Below are positions 48,201 through 60,700 of a DNA stretch of 64,000 bases, one piece after another. The translations under genes and the position numbers were made by a program. Every line of letters starts with the position of its first letter. Within the stretch, counting starts at the first letter, position 1. The notes below the pieces were generated by a model, which saw only the letters and a program-made list of their open reading frames with translations, had not been told where the DNA came from and did not search any database. The DNA is from Cyclina sinensis (taxonomy: Eukaryota > Mollusca > Bivalvia > Venerida > Veneridae): contig JAAONU010000016.1 in NCBI GenBank assembly GCA_012932295.1, forward strand, positions 15,850,111 through 15,914,110, read 5' to 3'.

Positions 48201-50471
48201 GGTAAAAAGTAAAGTGTAAAGTTGGAAGTATCAGTAGACAGCAGTAAGAGTAGGTAAAACGTAAAGTTGGCAGAAGCAGTAGTTGTAGAAGCAGAAGAAA
48301 AATTGTGAAGTTGGCAGTAGAATTAGGTAAAACATGAAGCTGGCAGTAGCTGTAGTTAGTAGTAGCCTAAGAAAATATGTAAAGTTGGCAGAAGTAGTAG
48401 GTAGAACGTGAAGCTCTCTGTAGCAGTAGTTGGTAGTAACAGTAGGAACAATGTGAAGTTGGCAGCAGTAGTAGGTAAAACGTGGAGTTGGTAGAAGCAG
48501 TAGGAAAAAGTGAGGTTGGCATTTGTAGGAGATAAAACGTAAAGCTGGCAATAGCAGTAGTTGGTAGAAGCCGTAGAAAAAAATGTGAAATTGACAGAAG
48601 CAGTAGGTAAAACGTGAAGTTGACAGTAGCAGTAGTTGGTAGTAGCAGTAAGACAAATGTGAGGTTGGTAGGAACAGAAGGGAAAATGTGAAGCTGACTG
48701 TAGCAGTAGATGGTAGTACAAATGTAGCAGTATCAAAAATGTGAAGTTTACAGTAAGAGTAGGTAAAATGTGAAGCTGACAGTAACAGTAGGTAAAATGT
48801 GAAGTTAGCAGAAGCAGTAGTTTGTAGTAGCAATAGGACAAATGTGAGGTTGGCAGGAACAGAAGGGAAAATGTAAAGCTGACAGTAGCAGTAGCTGGTA
48901 GAAGCAGTATGAAAAATGTGAAGATTACAGTAAGAGTAGGTAAAATGTGAAGTTGACAGAAACAGTAGGTAAAATATGAAGTTAGCAGAAGCGATAGTTG
49001 GTAGTAGCAGTACGACAAATGTGAGGTTGGCAGGAACAGAAGGGAAAATGTAAAGTTGACAGTAGCAGTAGTTGGTAGTAGCAGAATGAAAAATGTGAAG
49101 TTGGCATTAACAGTAGGTAAAATGTGAAGCTGGCAGTAGCAGCAGTTGGTATTGGGGGTTGAGGGGATGTAAAATTGGGCTTGGGGACAAATTTATCAAA
49201 ATAATAAAAAAAAAATATCTCTTCCACCCATTTTCCCCCTACCCCATCACCACTCACGTGCCCTGTTGTGTACATGAATCGTCAAGCCAAAGTCATGTTG
49301 AATGCAAACTGCACATAATTTACCTACTGCTGCTGCTATTTACTGCTTCTGCTCACTTCACATTTAATTATTTTCTACTGCTCACTGCTAGTGCTTACTG
49401 CTACTGCCAACTTCCTACAACTTCAATGTTGGCAATTTCTAGCATAAAGGGCAGGGTGCAAACGCAGAATGACACCGTTGTTTTCAAAGCAATTGAACAT
49501 ACATGTACATGCGAAAAATCAAAATTAAGTTTTTCTTAGAACATGATAGACGAAATACACGTTTATTCAGAAGTACTTTATGTCGGCTTGTACGGGAGCT
49601 GACCATTGAATAGTTATAAAGAATAAAGATTTATCTTGCAGATTAATTACTGCATATTCTTTCAGATCCAGCAATGTCAAGAAATGTACTCCCGGCTACA
49701 CTTGGAGAAAGAACCGGAAGAAAACGACAAATACTCTTCACCTTTTCCTCTTCTCCGAGGTCACACAATTGTCACACAAACGAGGCCGCTTACTTACTCA
49801 ATGCGGAAGTCAGCAAAATCTTTGCGGCCATATTCGATTCGGTCCGCCCCGGTGTTCATGTTTACAAACGAGCGGACTTGTGATAAACAAGAAGAGGAAC
49901 ATATTGTTAATGATGGTGCTAAAAGTGAAAGTACGGATTACGACTGTGATGAACACGGTCGAGGTCGGAAACGAACTAGAATGGATACGGAACGCCTGTG
50001 TGAACATTTACAAGAGCGAGGTCTAGGTTTGCCGACGCTTGTTCGATCTGCTTCAACATACAGACGCATTACCCAGATTCCTCCTCGAGGCATGCGCAGT
50101 AGATCTCTTCCGAGAAATCCATTCAAAACGAGAAAAAATAAAAGGTCGAGCACGCATTGATCAAGAAATGGCAAACATGAAAGCACTCGCTTTCTGTGAA
50201 CAACAAGCACCCAAGGTGTTCCGAACTGCTTCTGCAAACATGAAAAATAGAGACTGTTCAATTTATGGAGGAGGATTTCAGAGAACACATGCAACGTGAG
50301 GGTTTTGACGTCATTATACATGATGTCGACGAGGAAGATGATAATGCAAGCATTGCTAGAATGCCAATGAAACAAGAGGAACTATTTTTGCGCATTAATA
50401 CATGGGTGGAAGAAGTGGAAAACTCATGTAAAGCTTACCACCATACGCCCGATGCCTCTGTGACAGGTTAA
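42296..50471 (+). CDS. Two-exon gene of unknown function, 7.2-kb intron, two one-base frame breaks in exon 2
   Basis: Exon 1 (42296-42424) starts at ATG, encodes a basic helix (YKKLFKSAVYWAQLERKKEK) and ends CAACAG|GTAGTG in phase 0. Exon 2 (49666-50471) starts after TATTCTTTCAG in phase 0 and continues VQQ-IQQCQEMYSRLHLEKEP. Exon 2 then needs two one-base corrections, both extra A in A-runs (50133-50138 and 50243-50247), to keep one frame through KIKGRARIDQEMANMKALAF, IETVQFMEEDFREHMQRE, DVDEEDDNASIARM and a C-terminal EELFLRINTWVEEVENS before TGA. The product is about 310 residues, soluble, with an Arg/Ser-rich middle (GMRSRSLPRNPFKTR). I recognise no domain. AATAAA lies at 50716. Joining the exons is inferred from phase and reading continuity only. 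Confidence 0.55.
43283..43363 (+). repeat. Poly-C/poly-A tract
   Basis: Runs of C broken by single T or G residues, then about 22 A, inside the 7.2-kb intron. This is a likely site of assembly uncertainty. Confidence 0.9.
44136..44400 (+). repeat. tRNA-derived SINE, best-preserved promoter in the window
   Basis: AATCAGTGGTCCAGTAGTAA (A-box region) and GAGGTCGCGAGTTCGATCCC (B-box, consensus GGTTCGANNCC) are spaced as in a tRNA gene. A body shared with the other copies follows: CCTCCACTTACACTACC, then AACTAGGAGTGTCTCTAGGA. It is not a functional tRNA, because no cloverleaf acceptor closes. Confidence 0.7.
44401..48110. other. Intron interior, nothing recognised
   Basis: About 3.7 kb of AT-rich sequence within the long intron of the two-exon gene. 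It holds an A/C-rich AACAACAAC tract at 45729-45815 and two CACGTG palindromes at 46832-46857, but no exon with coding character. Confidence 0.5.
48128..49150 (+). repeat. Diverged minisatellite array related to the 44-bp family, left arm
   Basis: About 1 kb of degenerate units around GTGAAGTTGGCAGTAGCAGT, GTTGGTAGTAGCAGTAGG and AAAATGTGAAG, clearly related to the array at 40.1 kb but more diverged. The long minus-strand ORFs of 200 and 220 codons translate the repeat and are not genes. Confidence 0.85.
49319..49435 (-). repeat. Short inverted arm of the diverged minisatellite
   Basis: TACTGCTGCTGCTATTTACT, CTCACTGCTAGTGCTTACTG and CTACTGCCAACTTC are the complement of the unit to the left, about 170 bp from the main array. 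This reproduces the inverted layout seen at 40.1-41.5 kb. Confidence 0.75.
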
Positions 50472-50715
50472 ATATTTTGGAAATTGATAATAATTTACGT
50501 TCTTTGAGTAAAATTTGAGGGTTTTTTGGTTGAAACATTATGGATTGATCTAGTTGGTTGTAAAATCACGAGGCCTACCGAAAATGTTCAGTACTTCAAT
50601 CAAACAAATGCACATATACTGGAGTGATTAATCGGTGCAAGAGTTTAGTTTGCATTTTCGTATTACTTGAGATTTTGTGCGGTACATTTTTTTGGGCTAA
50701 TTGTCGTCGTTTCAA

Positions 50716-50721
50716 AATAAA
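50716..50721 (+). terminator. Candidate poly(A) signal of the two-exon gene
   Basis: AATAAA about 245 bases after the stop codon. Confidence 0.45.
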
Positions 50722-51175
50722 CAGTAAAGTTTGACAGATTATAATAAAAAATATACCAGAATGACTGTGGTGATCTCCTTCGAGAAGGTACACCGTAAAG
50801 ATGAGTTGTGATATCAGGAAAAAATCTGAATAAAATTGTTCCTCATTATTGCTTCTTTCCAGAAATCGGCAAAGGTAACGACTTCAGGAGCTAATAAATG
50901 AAACTGGGGTTTGAAGCTACGATGAGATATTGTAGAATTTTGATTAGCTGTTGTTACGCTTGAGTTAAAATTTCCATTTTGAAAATTTATCTTGTTGACA
51001 GTTTTTTTTCCAGTTTCTGATAACGTACTGGAAACGTAGATTGATTTCAGTTCTATCAGTTTATTTGGAAATCATAGCAATGATAACTATATTATTATAA
51101 TTTGTGTCTGCAGTGAGGGTTGAGTACAGACCTACTTAAGTTCGTATAAATTCAGCCTGAGAAAATCAGTTATTT

Positions 51176-51390
51176 GGGCCAGTGGTCTAAAGCTTAAGAT
51201 TTTAAAGTTATTCATGACCCAACAGGCTATGGTTCGAATACCTTGGAGACCAGGATCATTCTGATTGCATAAAGTCCGTTAGCAAGTCTTCTTCTCATTT
51301 GCACCCTCTATGTGCAACAGGATATAACCCTAGACATTGGGTGACTTAATCGATACCGATACCCAATTTGACACGCAAGCCCAGACTGTT
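51176..51390 (+). repeat. tRNA-derived SINE fragment
   Basis: GGCCAGTGGTCTAAAGC and, about 55 bases on, TATGGTTCGAATACC (A-box- and B-box-like), with a body similar to the copy near 13.05 kb. It sits between the converging 3' ends of the two-exon gene and the oxidase. Confidence 0.5.
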
Positions 51391-51626
51391 CAATATACAA
51401 GAACTTTTTATGTTTCTGTTGACTCTGTTGTCGAAATCCTAGAATGTGTGTACCGTGATTATATGTATTCTATAAGCTATCCTTTCTTTTTATATTCGTA
51501 GCTTATTTATTTTAGACTGAACAGCCATTCTTCAAAGTTTAATAATGTATCGTTATTAATCTTGTTACATGAGAATGACTGAAATTGAAAGAAACAAGTT
51601 CCAATTACAAAATACCAATCCGTAGA

Positions 51627-51632
51627 TTTATT
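51627..51632 (-). terminator. Poly(A) signal of the multicopper oxidase gene
   Basis: TTTATT on the plus strand (AATAAA on the minus strand), about 70 bases beyond the stop codon at 51701. Confidence 0.5.
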
Positions 51633-51700
51633 GAATATTATGCAGAAGTTTCTTTAACAAAATAAATAATTATGAACGCAAAGTTTGCATCAACTTGATT

Positions 51701-54700
51701 TTATTTTTTTCGTCTGTTTCTGTTTTGTAAATTTGGCCTTGACCTTGTTAAAATTTGCCAACGACCTGGTAAAATACCATTTCTATGAAGGTCCATCAGT
51801 TCTTGATTGGCTAAAACATGTTTTTTATTTCCATTGGAAGTTGAACTTTTCTGGTCTGCAGGCGTACTTCCTGTTTGTGTCTTTAAGGATTGCGGGACGG
51901 ACACCCGATCCACATTTTTGGCAATAATTGGGGTATCTCCTTTTACTCTCGATGGAAGAATGAGAACTGTAGCTTTACGTGGTGGGCCTTTCTCGGTTTT
52001 CTTCTTACGCGATGAGGATGCCACTGTAGAAGTCTGGGACACAACAGGAAGTTTGTGCAGCATGACCGGAAGTTTTCGGTTCTTTTCAGCATCTTCAAGA
52101 GGTTTCAGTGCTGAAAATTAATAGAAGTATCAATTAAGCATCATGTTAGTTCTAGTGTTTTTAAAAAAACCAAGAGAGTAAATGTGATCCACCAGAGCAT
52201 AGCCGATGTAAAAAGAAATGAGAATACAACAGTGAATTTTACAAGAGCCTGCTGCAAAAAGATTGAGTAATAAAGAGTTGTAAAAATTAAATGCCTGGTT
52301 CCATTTATGGTCTGAATTCTGTTAAAATAATATGATCCTTTAACGTACTTTTTATCTACTTTATCATCACTTTAATAATATCAGGCCATCATTAGTCCAC
52401 TTAATAAACCCATGCAATATCCTGAGATTAAACAAGAATTATTTGTTTATTTGTTTATTAAACCAAAAAAAGAAGTGTCGTATTCTCTTGACATAAAACG
52501 GTTTTTACTTTGTCAAAAACTTATAGTAAAACTTGATAAAGTATTCTCTTACCGCCTTTTGGAACCACTGCGTACTTGGACTCCATTCCGCGGACTAAAT
52601 GTGGCATCACGTGACAATGCAACAACCAAGTACCCGGATTGTCTGTGTACATGTCCACAGTCTCGTATGTACCCGGGAACACCTCGACGACGTCACCACG
52701 ATGAGACTTGGCTGTTCTGTGTACGTACGTCTGTCCATGAAAATGGACGGTATGGTAATCGTCCTCTGACCCGAGTCCCATGACGTACCACGTGACGTGT
52801 TCGTCAACCTCCATCACCATCCCTGGCGTGTTGCCAAGAATGTAACCATTTATACTGTTCATTAAGTTACTCTCCTCGAATTCACTGTGAGGAGCAAGTT
52901 CTTTTATCCTTTGCATATTTTCGCGGATGTACCAACTCCTGTTTTCGTTTATAATGTAAAACGCAAGGGCAAATTCACGCGAATGATGATCTAAACGCTG
53001 ATTCTTGGCGTCTAACACCCCTCTTCTGCATGTCACGAGCGGCCCGAAAAGTCCTGTCGGGGTATCTCTTAATCATATTGGTTCCCGAGTGATACATCCA
53101 CCCAATACAGTTTGGTTCATTCGGCCCTGGACCAGCTCGCTGTGGCACGGTCCATCTGTAAGTGAATACCTTCCCAGGTTGTACCTCGTTATCATCTGTA
53201 AATCTTGACTGGTCGTTATATTTCATCCCCTCATTTCCCTTGTTGGTAAAGACACCATGTGGTTTGATGGAGAATGGATGGGATGCCTTATTCATAAACA
53301 CCACCTCTATAACGTCACCTACTTCACCGCGAATGAACGGTCCCAGAAGGCCAAGATGAATTTCCCTGTATCCCCGCTTCTTCTCGTATTTGAACGTCTC
53401 GTCTGTAAATTCTCGGTAAACAGCCTTTTTATACGTGGTACCCACGTAGCCACCCTCAGTTCTTGTGTAAAGGTACGATTTTCTGAAAATATATTCCGTC
53501 ATATAGAGGTGAAAAATTACTTATTCTGTACTTTGGTTAAAAAAGATTAACGAGGTCGTGATTTTTTTGCCGCTACGATATCAATCCATGTTTATTATAA
53601 AAGCAACACTATCAAACAGAACAACTTGTATGCATGAAAACAGTGACTTGAACTGAAGGAAAGCAATCTAATTTTCAGGTTCACACCTATACAAAAATAA
53701 CAAACTACTTAAAAATTCAATTGATTATGTATCGATATTGTAAATAGTCGAGACATAGCCCATACGCTGTATTGTCCGTGAGTGGTTTTCCGACGATTTT
53801 GTCAATGCCCGACGGCGCGTAGTCCCATTCAATTTCTACTGCAGCAATGTAGTACCGTCGGACGCCGCCGGATGGTTTCATTGGCACAACAGGAAGGCTC
53901 TGAGCGCCTTGACAAACGTTGACAGCTGTACGTTGACGTCATTCCTGCCATCAGATGGTGGTGGGTATGACAGTACAACTGCCCATTTACCTAGTACAAA
54001 CATAAACAAATATGTCTGAATCTGTTCTAATCTCTATTAAACGGTCAGTCTGCAAATACATGTTGATACAATGGCAGAAAACAGATGGCAAACAGTTGTT
54101 CAAAATAAACTGTAGCCGTTCGAAGCAGAATTATTATTCTACACATGGACAGATGATGTAAAAAAAGAACAAATGAAAAAGTAAGTAGGAAATTGTTCAA
54201 GTAAGTAAAAGAAAACAGAACTATATAGTGAGATAGCAGATATAAATGTTGGCTTTCGATCCTCTTTTCCTACATAAAATTTTGTTAAACATACTAAGGT
54301 TGAGCATGTTAAAGAAAATGGCAACTGTATAATTATCATGAGTGTACATGTATCATATCACTTAAAGTCGACATACCAACATTATCTGGATGCATATAGC
54401 CAGTAAAACCAAGGCCCGGTATGATGATCTTCGAGTCCAGTGTCCGTCCATTTACGGCCATTGAATTGCCTTCCAAGGCAATACCGTGTAGGTCCTTGCT
54501 GGCCCCTACACCGAGGAAGTGCCATGACACCCTGTCCCCGAGACACATGTCTATCCCATACAGAGTGCCATAAATACGGCCATTGATAGCTAAAATATAA
54601 TTGCAGAAAATATAAAATAGCTAAAAATACAATACTGCAGTTTGGTTATTCTAATGATTTAGGCTAGTAGAGATTTTTTTCAAGGACAATCTTCATCGAC

Positions 54701-57700
54701 TCGTCACCTGATATTAAGAATTAAATATTACTATTTGTCATTTGAGGTTAATAGTTGGGACAATCTCAAGCGAAGATAAAATATGCAAAATATGAACAGC
54801 TCTAAGTTTGCTTCATATATATTGTTCTAGGACATTCAACATATCACAATAGGTCTATAGTTAATACTGTAATGTCGATGTTAATTCAAAACTGAAACGC
54901 TTGAGTCACATGCTTCATTTTTTAAACAAACGTCGCGTTTTAGGCATAATGTATTTAAATATGATGTGTTTTGACAAAATGAACTTTCCGGATTGGCGTA
55001 AAATAACGTCGAAATAACGTCGAAAAGTACATGCGACTGACGTTTGACATTATCTAAATGGCGTTGTCTCTAAAATCGCTTTACAAGCAACAGTGGATTC
55101 TTTAATGCCTTTTCAATACAATACATAGTTCAAATATCATTTACATACTAAAAAGTATATTTTCGGTGACAGAACTGATTGGTTTGTCCCTTTTTGTTAC
55201 GCGTCACTAACCATAATATCATTCTAACCATAAAGAAAGTATCATATGTAACCAAATGGAATACCGCCGAATACTTAACTTACCATGTAATAAGATTGCC
55301 ATGTTTGAAAGCCTCGTCGTTCTTGTTAAGTAAGGCCTTGTCCGGGGAGAACTCCCGGATACTGTCATCAATATACCAGGAGAGATTCTCGTCAACCACG
55401 TGGAACAACACAAATATCTCCCGGTTCACATGTTTCTGGAATTTTGGTGACATATCATTTAAAAACAGGTTTCCGATTTATTTGCTGAAATTTTGCAATA
55501 ACAAAAATATACCATTTCCAGTATCAAAACATATATAACAAAATTATTGATAAAATACATGCATCATACATATCATGTCAAAGACAAAAATATTTTGCAG
55601 TTGTGATTTTGTGACGGGACGCAGACAATTTTAAAGCTTAAGTTGAGAGAAAATGAAAATTATGGGATGTAAACCCATGAAAATGATGGCACTATTTTCG
55701 TCGACATATCTGATATTGAAAATTTGAAGTTAAATGTAAAGAACAAAGTAATGGTTTTCAACGGAAGTCATTTACTTTTATGGATTAATTGAAATTTTTT
55801 CTGTGAAATGAATCAATCGGTTGTACAGGGCTGAATTTTTAATAGCTGAAAAAACTTTCAATCCATTATTGACAAAATAAGTTGCATTGATTGGTTACTT
55901 TTTTTCACCGATTAAAATGAAATGAATCAATTTGCTTGACCTTTTAAAGTGATTTTTTTTCCTTCTATATCTTTCCTTCAATACACCTGAGTAAATGTGT
56001 TTTAAGTAGATCGATAAAAATCGTTTTTGTTTTTGTTTCATCTAATGAATGGGGTTCCAATATCAAACCGTTTTAGTGCATCTTTTTTCAAATCAACTGT
56101 CAACAAATGTGAGCTCTTCCCATCTGACTTAACTAAATTTAATGCGTTCTGTAAGGAGAACGAGGGGGGGGGGATTCGAATTTGATAGCTCCATCTTTTA
56201 GGAGACAGAGAAAGCTCTTACTAAAATATACTCTACCTGTTTCCCTTTCTCGTCCAAGGAGCCGGGTTTGCAAACCAACAGTGGACCAATCAAACCTGTG
56301 TTTGTATCCTTACGCACATCGACCGCGGAGTGATATGTGTATGACAAGCAGTTCGGGTCGTCAGCTGTCGGTGCTGCGGTCCACGGGACGGTGAATTGGT
56401 ACGTTGTAACCTGTCCAGGCTGCGTTATCAGGCCGTAAGGTACATTTGCTAGAAGATGAGAGAAAGTATGATATAATTATATTTTATATACAGAAAAATT
56501 AATGAACACAAAACGTACTGGTCTATAAAAGAAAATAGTAGAAATTAAACAGAACATATTATGCTAATTGCATGTTGGTAAAGAGAAGTTGTTGATTAAT
56601 GCGGTGACTGGTCAATGCTATAAACAGTGAGTTATGCGCACATTATACGTATTAACAGAATGAAAATTGTAGTACTGTCCAGTAGGTAAACTTTTCCTGA
56701 AATTAAACTGATTTTACCTGGACAAAAGGTAAAGGTTGCACTGGCTAAAACACATCGAAAAATCTTAATGGAAAGGATTTGTGCCATCTTAGATCAGTGT
56801 AAGTAGCTCTAATTAGTTTTGATAATGTTGGTTCAACAGATACTTCTTGTTATAGTCATTAAAATGAGAATTATGTTATACCCATATCGGCAATATAATA
56901 TACAGATCCTTCCTGTGACTTGTCTATCCCGACACCGTGTGGGAAAAAGGAATAGGGCCTGGACGCCATGTTCATAAACACCACTTCAACCATGTCGCCC
57001 ACCTCCACTTTGATTGGTGGCCCTAACATGTGTAAATGTTCCTCCTCTAACGGTCTGGGTATCATGAATCTGTACAGGAATAATACAAACTGTAAGAGTG
57101 GAGGTGATGCACAAAATGGTATAAACATTCAAGCCATAATCTGAACGTCACATACGAGGACCGAAAACCGTTCGAAAGCAGGTTAAATCTTAATGTCCTT
57201 TCTTAACACTGTGACTTATATCTATACTCATATATCATGGCAAAAAAGGGGTGTTTTTGTCTCTCTTAAACTTTCGTCATTAAAGTAGTACAAATGAAAA
57301 CGCCTTTTATCCTTCCTGGCACTTATCCAATAATTCCTTGAAATGTTGCTCTGGCCCCTAGCCGAACCTTACCTGAAGTCCGTATCGTTGTACTCCTACA
57401 AACACAGCTTTCTTGTATGTGTTTCCGAGGACATCATGGTGTTCACCGTGGTGCATATGGTGATGAGAATTACTGGAATAGCATAAAAGATTGCTTGTAT
57501 AGCTTTTGTGAGATCAGTATAAGAATTCATGAAAGGTACAAACTTTAGACTGGACAACTAACTTGTAGTAAAGTCATTCCTTGTGCTTGAAAAATGAAAA
57601 TAGTCTTTTGACATTTTCAAAAAGCTCACAGAACAGTAACAAAAATCGACACAAATTTTCAAGAAAACGGCAAAGAACAGTTTAAACACACATTTTCACG

Positions 57701-60700
57701 AAAACTCACAGAACAATTCTAAAAAAAATCATCAGCACGGCCATTGTGTGGTTATTGTACAAACATCAAGGAAAGACATGAAGGGCTTCAGTACGAAACT
57801 ATATTGTAACACCTCATACGTACAAAAATTTCTCGATTTGTCGAAAATCTAAGATAAGTTTACAAATTGCATGTTATAAAACGTCTACGCCGTGTTTCTT
57901 TATTGTGTTACCTTCACGGCATCAATATATGTATAATTTGTCAGAAGAATTTCCATTTCCGATTGCCTGTCAAAAATCATACTTTTTATTTGTACTCTTT
58001 GAGTCAACTCAGCTTGTGTTGCTTCAAATATTCTAATTTTACAAACCTCGAGAATCCATGGTCCATTTCTATCTTCCCTGAGTGAACAGGTCTTTCCCTC
58101 CCGGCATATAATTCCAGTTAACCTCCTGAGCGGCAATATAGTACCTTCTCCGTTTACCTGGGGGTGTTTCCGGAAGTATGTCTGCACCACATTGTTTCAC
58201 GTGGAAAAATGCCGTCATGCCATCTAGAAAAATAGCAGACACATTGCATTAAAACACTGACAGTATCATTTCCATAATTCATACATGATAATAAAGACTA
58301 GAGCTGTTTTATAACTTAGACATCCTGGTTTAGTCTAGATTTTGCATTCGGAAAAAAGATAGCGTATAACAAACAAAATGCCTTTAAAACAGACTGACAG
58401 TACGCTATTTAATACCACGAAGTCAAACTGTAAATATTTACAGACTCTCATTAACATGTATCCTTAAGCAAATAATACCTACATAGTCGAACTGACCGTC
58501 TCTGGAAGGAAATTCCCATTTGGAGACAAAATAGAATTTTTGTTTGGAGGATTTGGACCTACATATGTTAATGTATCGAGGGATTTGCATTTTAGGCCTT
58601 TTAAAAATTGATTTAAGCAGAGTTTTCTCTATAGAGGCACTGTAAAGGAGTATATTTACTGCATGTCATTAAAAAATGTTTGGATTTCAAATACGAATTT
58701 CCTTCTGTAAAGACTGGTAAAGACAGAAGTGGTTATCACTGAATTTATGAGGAAGTAGGAAGCTTCCAAGCCTCAGTACCGTGTAAGTGATCATTGTTTC
58801 TACACACGAGGAGCCACGTGCCCTGGTTTATAGGCACCATGTTGGCTGCGATAAATGTGGCCGGGTATATCGACGCCGCGTCCGTTCTGAAAAAAAAAAA
58901 CGAAACATAAAATGCAGTTGAAGCCAAATAATGCAGATCAATGTGATTTCAAACTGAAAATACATCTTTTAATCTATATATAAAGTATACTTTTCCTGAT
59001 TTTTTCTGATAAATGGAAAAGAACGAAACAAAAATGAAAGTCACTGTATGCATGAGAGCAATACCAAGCATTAAAAACAACATCGTACTGCAAAATCTCT
59101 TTTTGAAAAAAAAAACAAAAACAAAAAAACATTAACCTTGCGTCTTTTATGTCGGTTCATTCTGATGCTAAAGCGTTCACATTGGCTGGACAAGTGTCAC
59201 TGATTGGTCGATGTTTTTCATTAATTTAATATGACACTACAAACGAACATTTTAAACATTGTCCTTCAAAGATTTTATAACTATATTGAAAGACACAGAT
59301 GCTTTTACCTATGGTTCTTAATCACAAAGGTCTGCCCGTATATCTGCATCGAATGTATGCCATTAGCAAGCGCGAAAATATAGAGGGCTACGTCAGATCC
59401 CTCGCACACCTCAAGCCCCGGCATGTTCCCGTAGACGTAGCCGTTTATATGGTACATCTTATTACTTTCCATAAATTTCTCATCCTTTTTGCGCAGAAGA
59501 TCTAAACACACACTGGGGTCATGACATCGGCGTAGATTGATTCCAATATAGTGGCTTATAGTTTCGTCAGTGATGTCAGAGTACAGAACGATCTCCTTGG
59601 AGACGTCCGTTCTTTTTCCATCCGGAGTTAATATTCCTAAAAATAGAATTTCAGGGTCATTTCATGGTCATTTGTGTATCTTTATACACGTCCATTTATA
59701 TTCCTATATCTGTATCATACATTCTTATTTTTTAGAAATATTTTCCATAAAGAAGTGGGGTGAAGCTTTAATAACGTCTTACTGTATGATTTCTCACTGA
59801 ACAGACTAAACAAATACTTCATTTTATAAAGCAGATAACACAGACAAACAGACAGACTTGCAAACAAAAGAATGAAAAGACAAACATTATGTAGACGAAT
59901 GGACAGGTGTACAAGCATGCACGCGCGCGTGCGCGCGCACACACACACACAGCGTGCAAAGGTTTGAGACCGTGTCCTTTTTAGTTTTTACCTCTTTTAC
60001 AAGCCAGAAGGACCCCAACCAGCCCTGAGTCTATGTCTACCATAGAGTCTACATGCGAGTGGTAACCCCAAGGTATACAAGCATCATCGTTGTCTGTGGG
60101 TGCAAAGTTCTCTGTAATATTCCAGACATATAAGTGGGATCCACCTGGCGGCACCGAGTCATCCATTTTGGAGATTGTATTTTCTCCATCCAAATACAAG
60201 GCACCTGTCCGGAAAGATTATTATATATAGCATTTTCTTCGTATTTATCCTAATGAAGTAAAGTGAGGCAATTCTGAAGCTACAAGATGCTCTTTGAAAC
60301 AAATAAATATTCTATTTCATATTGAATTACACAATTAATTTATACGAAACACAATTATCAGAATAACAAACCTTAAAGATTACTTTTATGTAACTATTGT
60401 CATTTCCTGATTTTCAAACTTAAATAAATGACCTTTCTCTTGAAAGAAAACCCAATTCCTTTCAAGTTATGTATGGTTTGGTACATATATGTTTTTTTTT
60501 TTACCAGTCACACTACATCAGCAAATTTTCTACTTTTTGTAGGCTTTTGTTTCACTATATTCAGCTTGACGACTTTAGAACTAAAGAAACCTATACGTAC
60601 AAAATAAATAATTATGACGACAACGCATGTCCAAATACATGGTTCATTTACCTTCGTGGGTTTTTGAATAAAATAATCCGTGTGGATGTACGCTTAGGTT

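Noticed and set aside
48231..49018. Overlapping minus-strand ORFs of 200 and 220 codons
   Set aside because: They lie wholly within the diverged minisatellite and have Tyr/Leu/Thr repeat composition.
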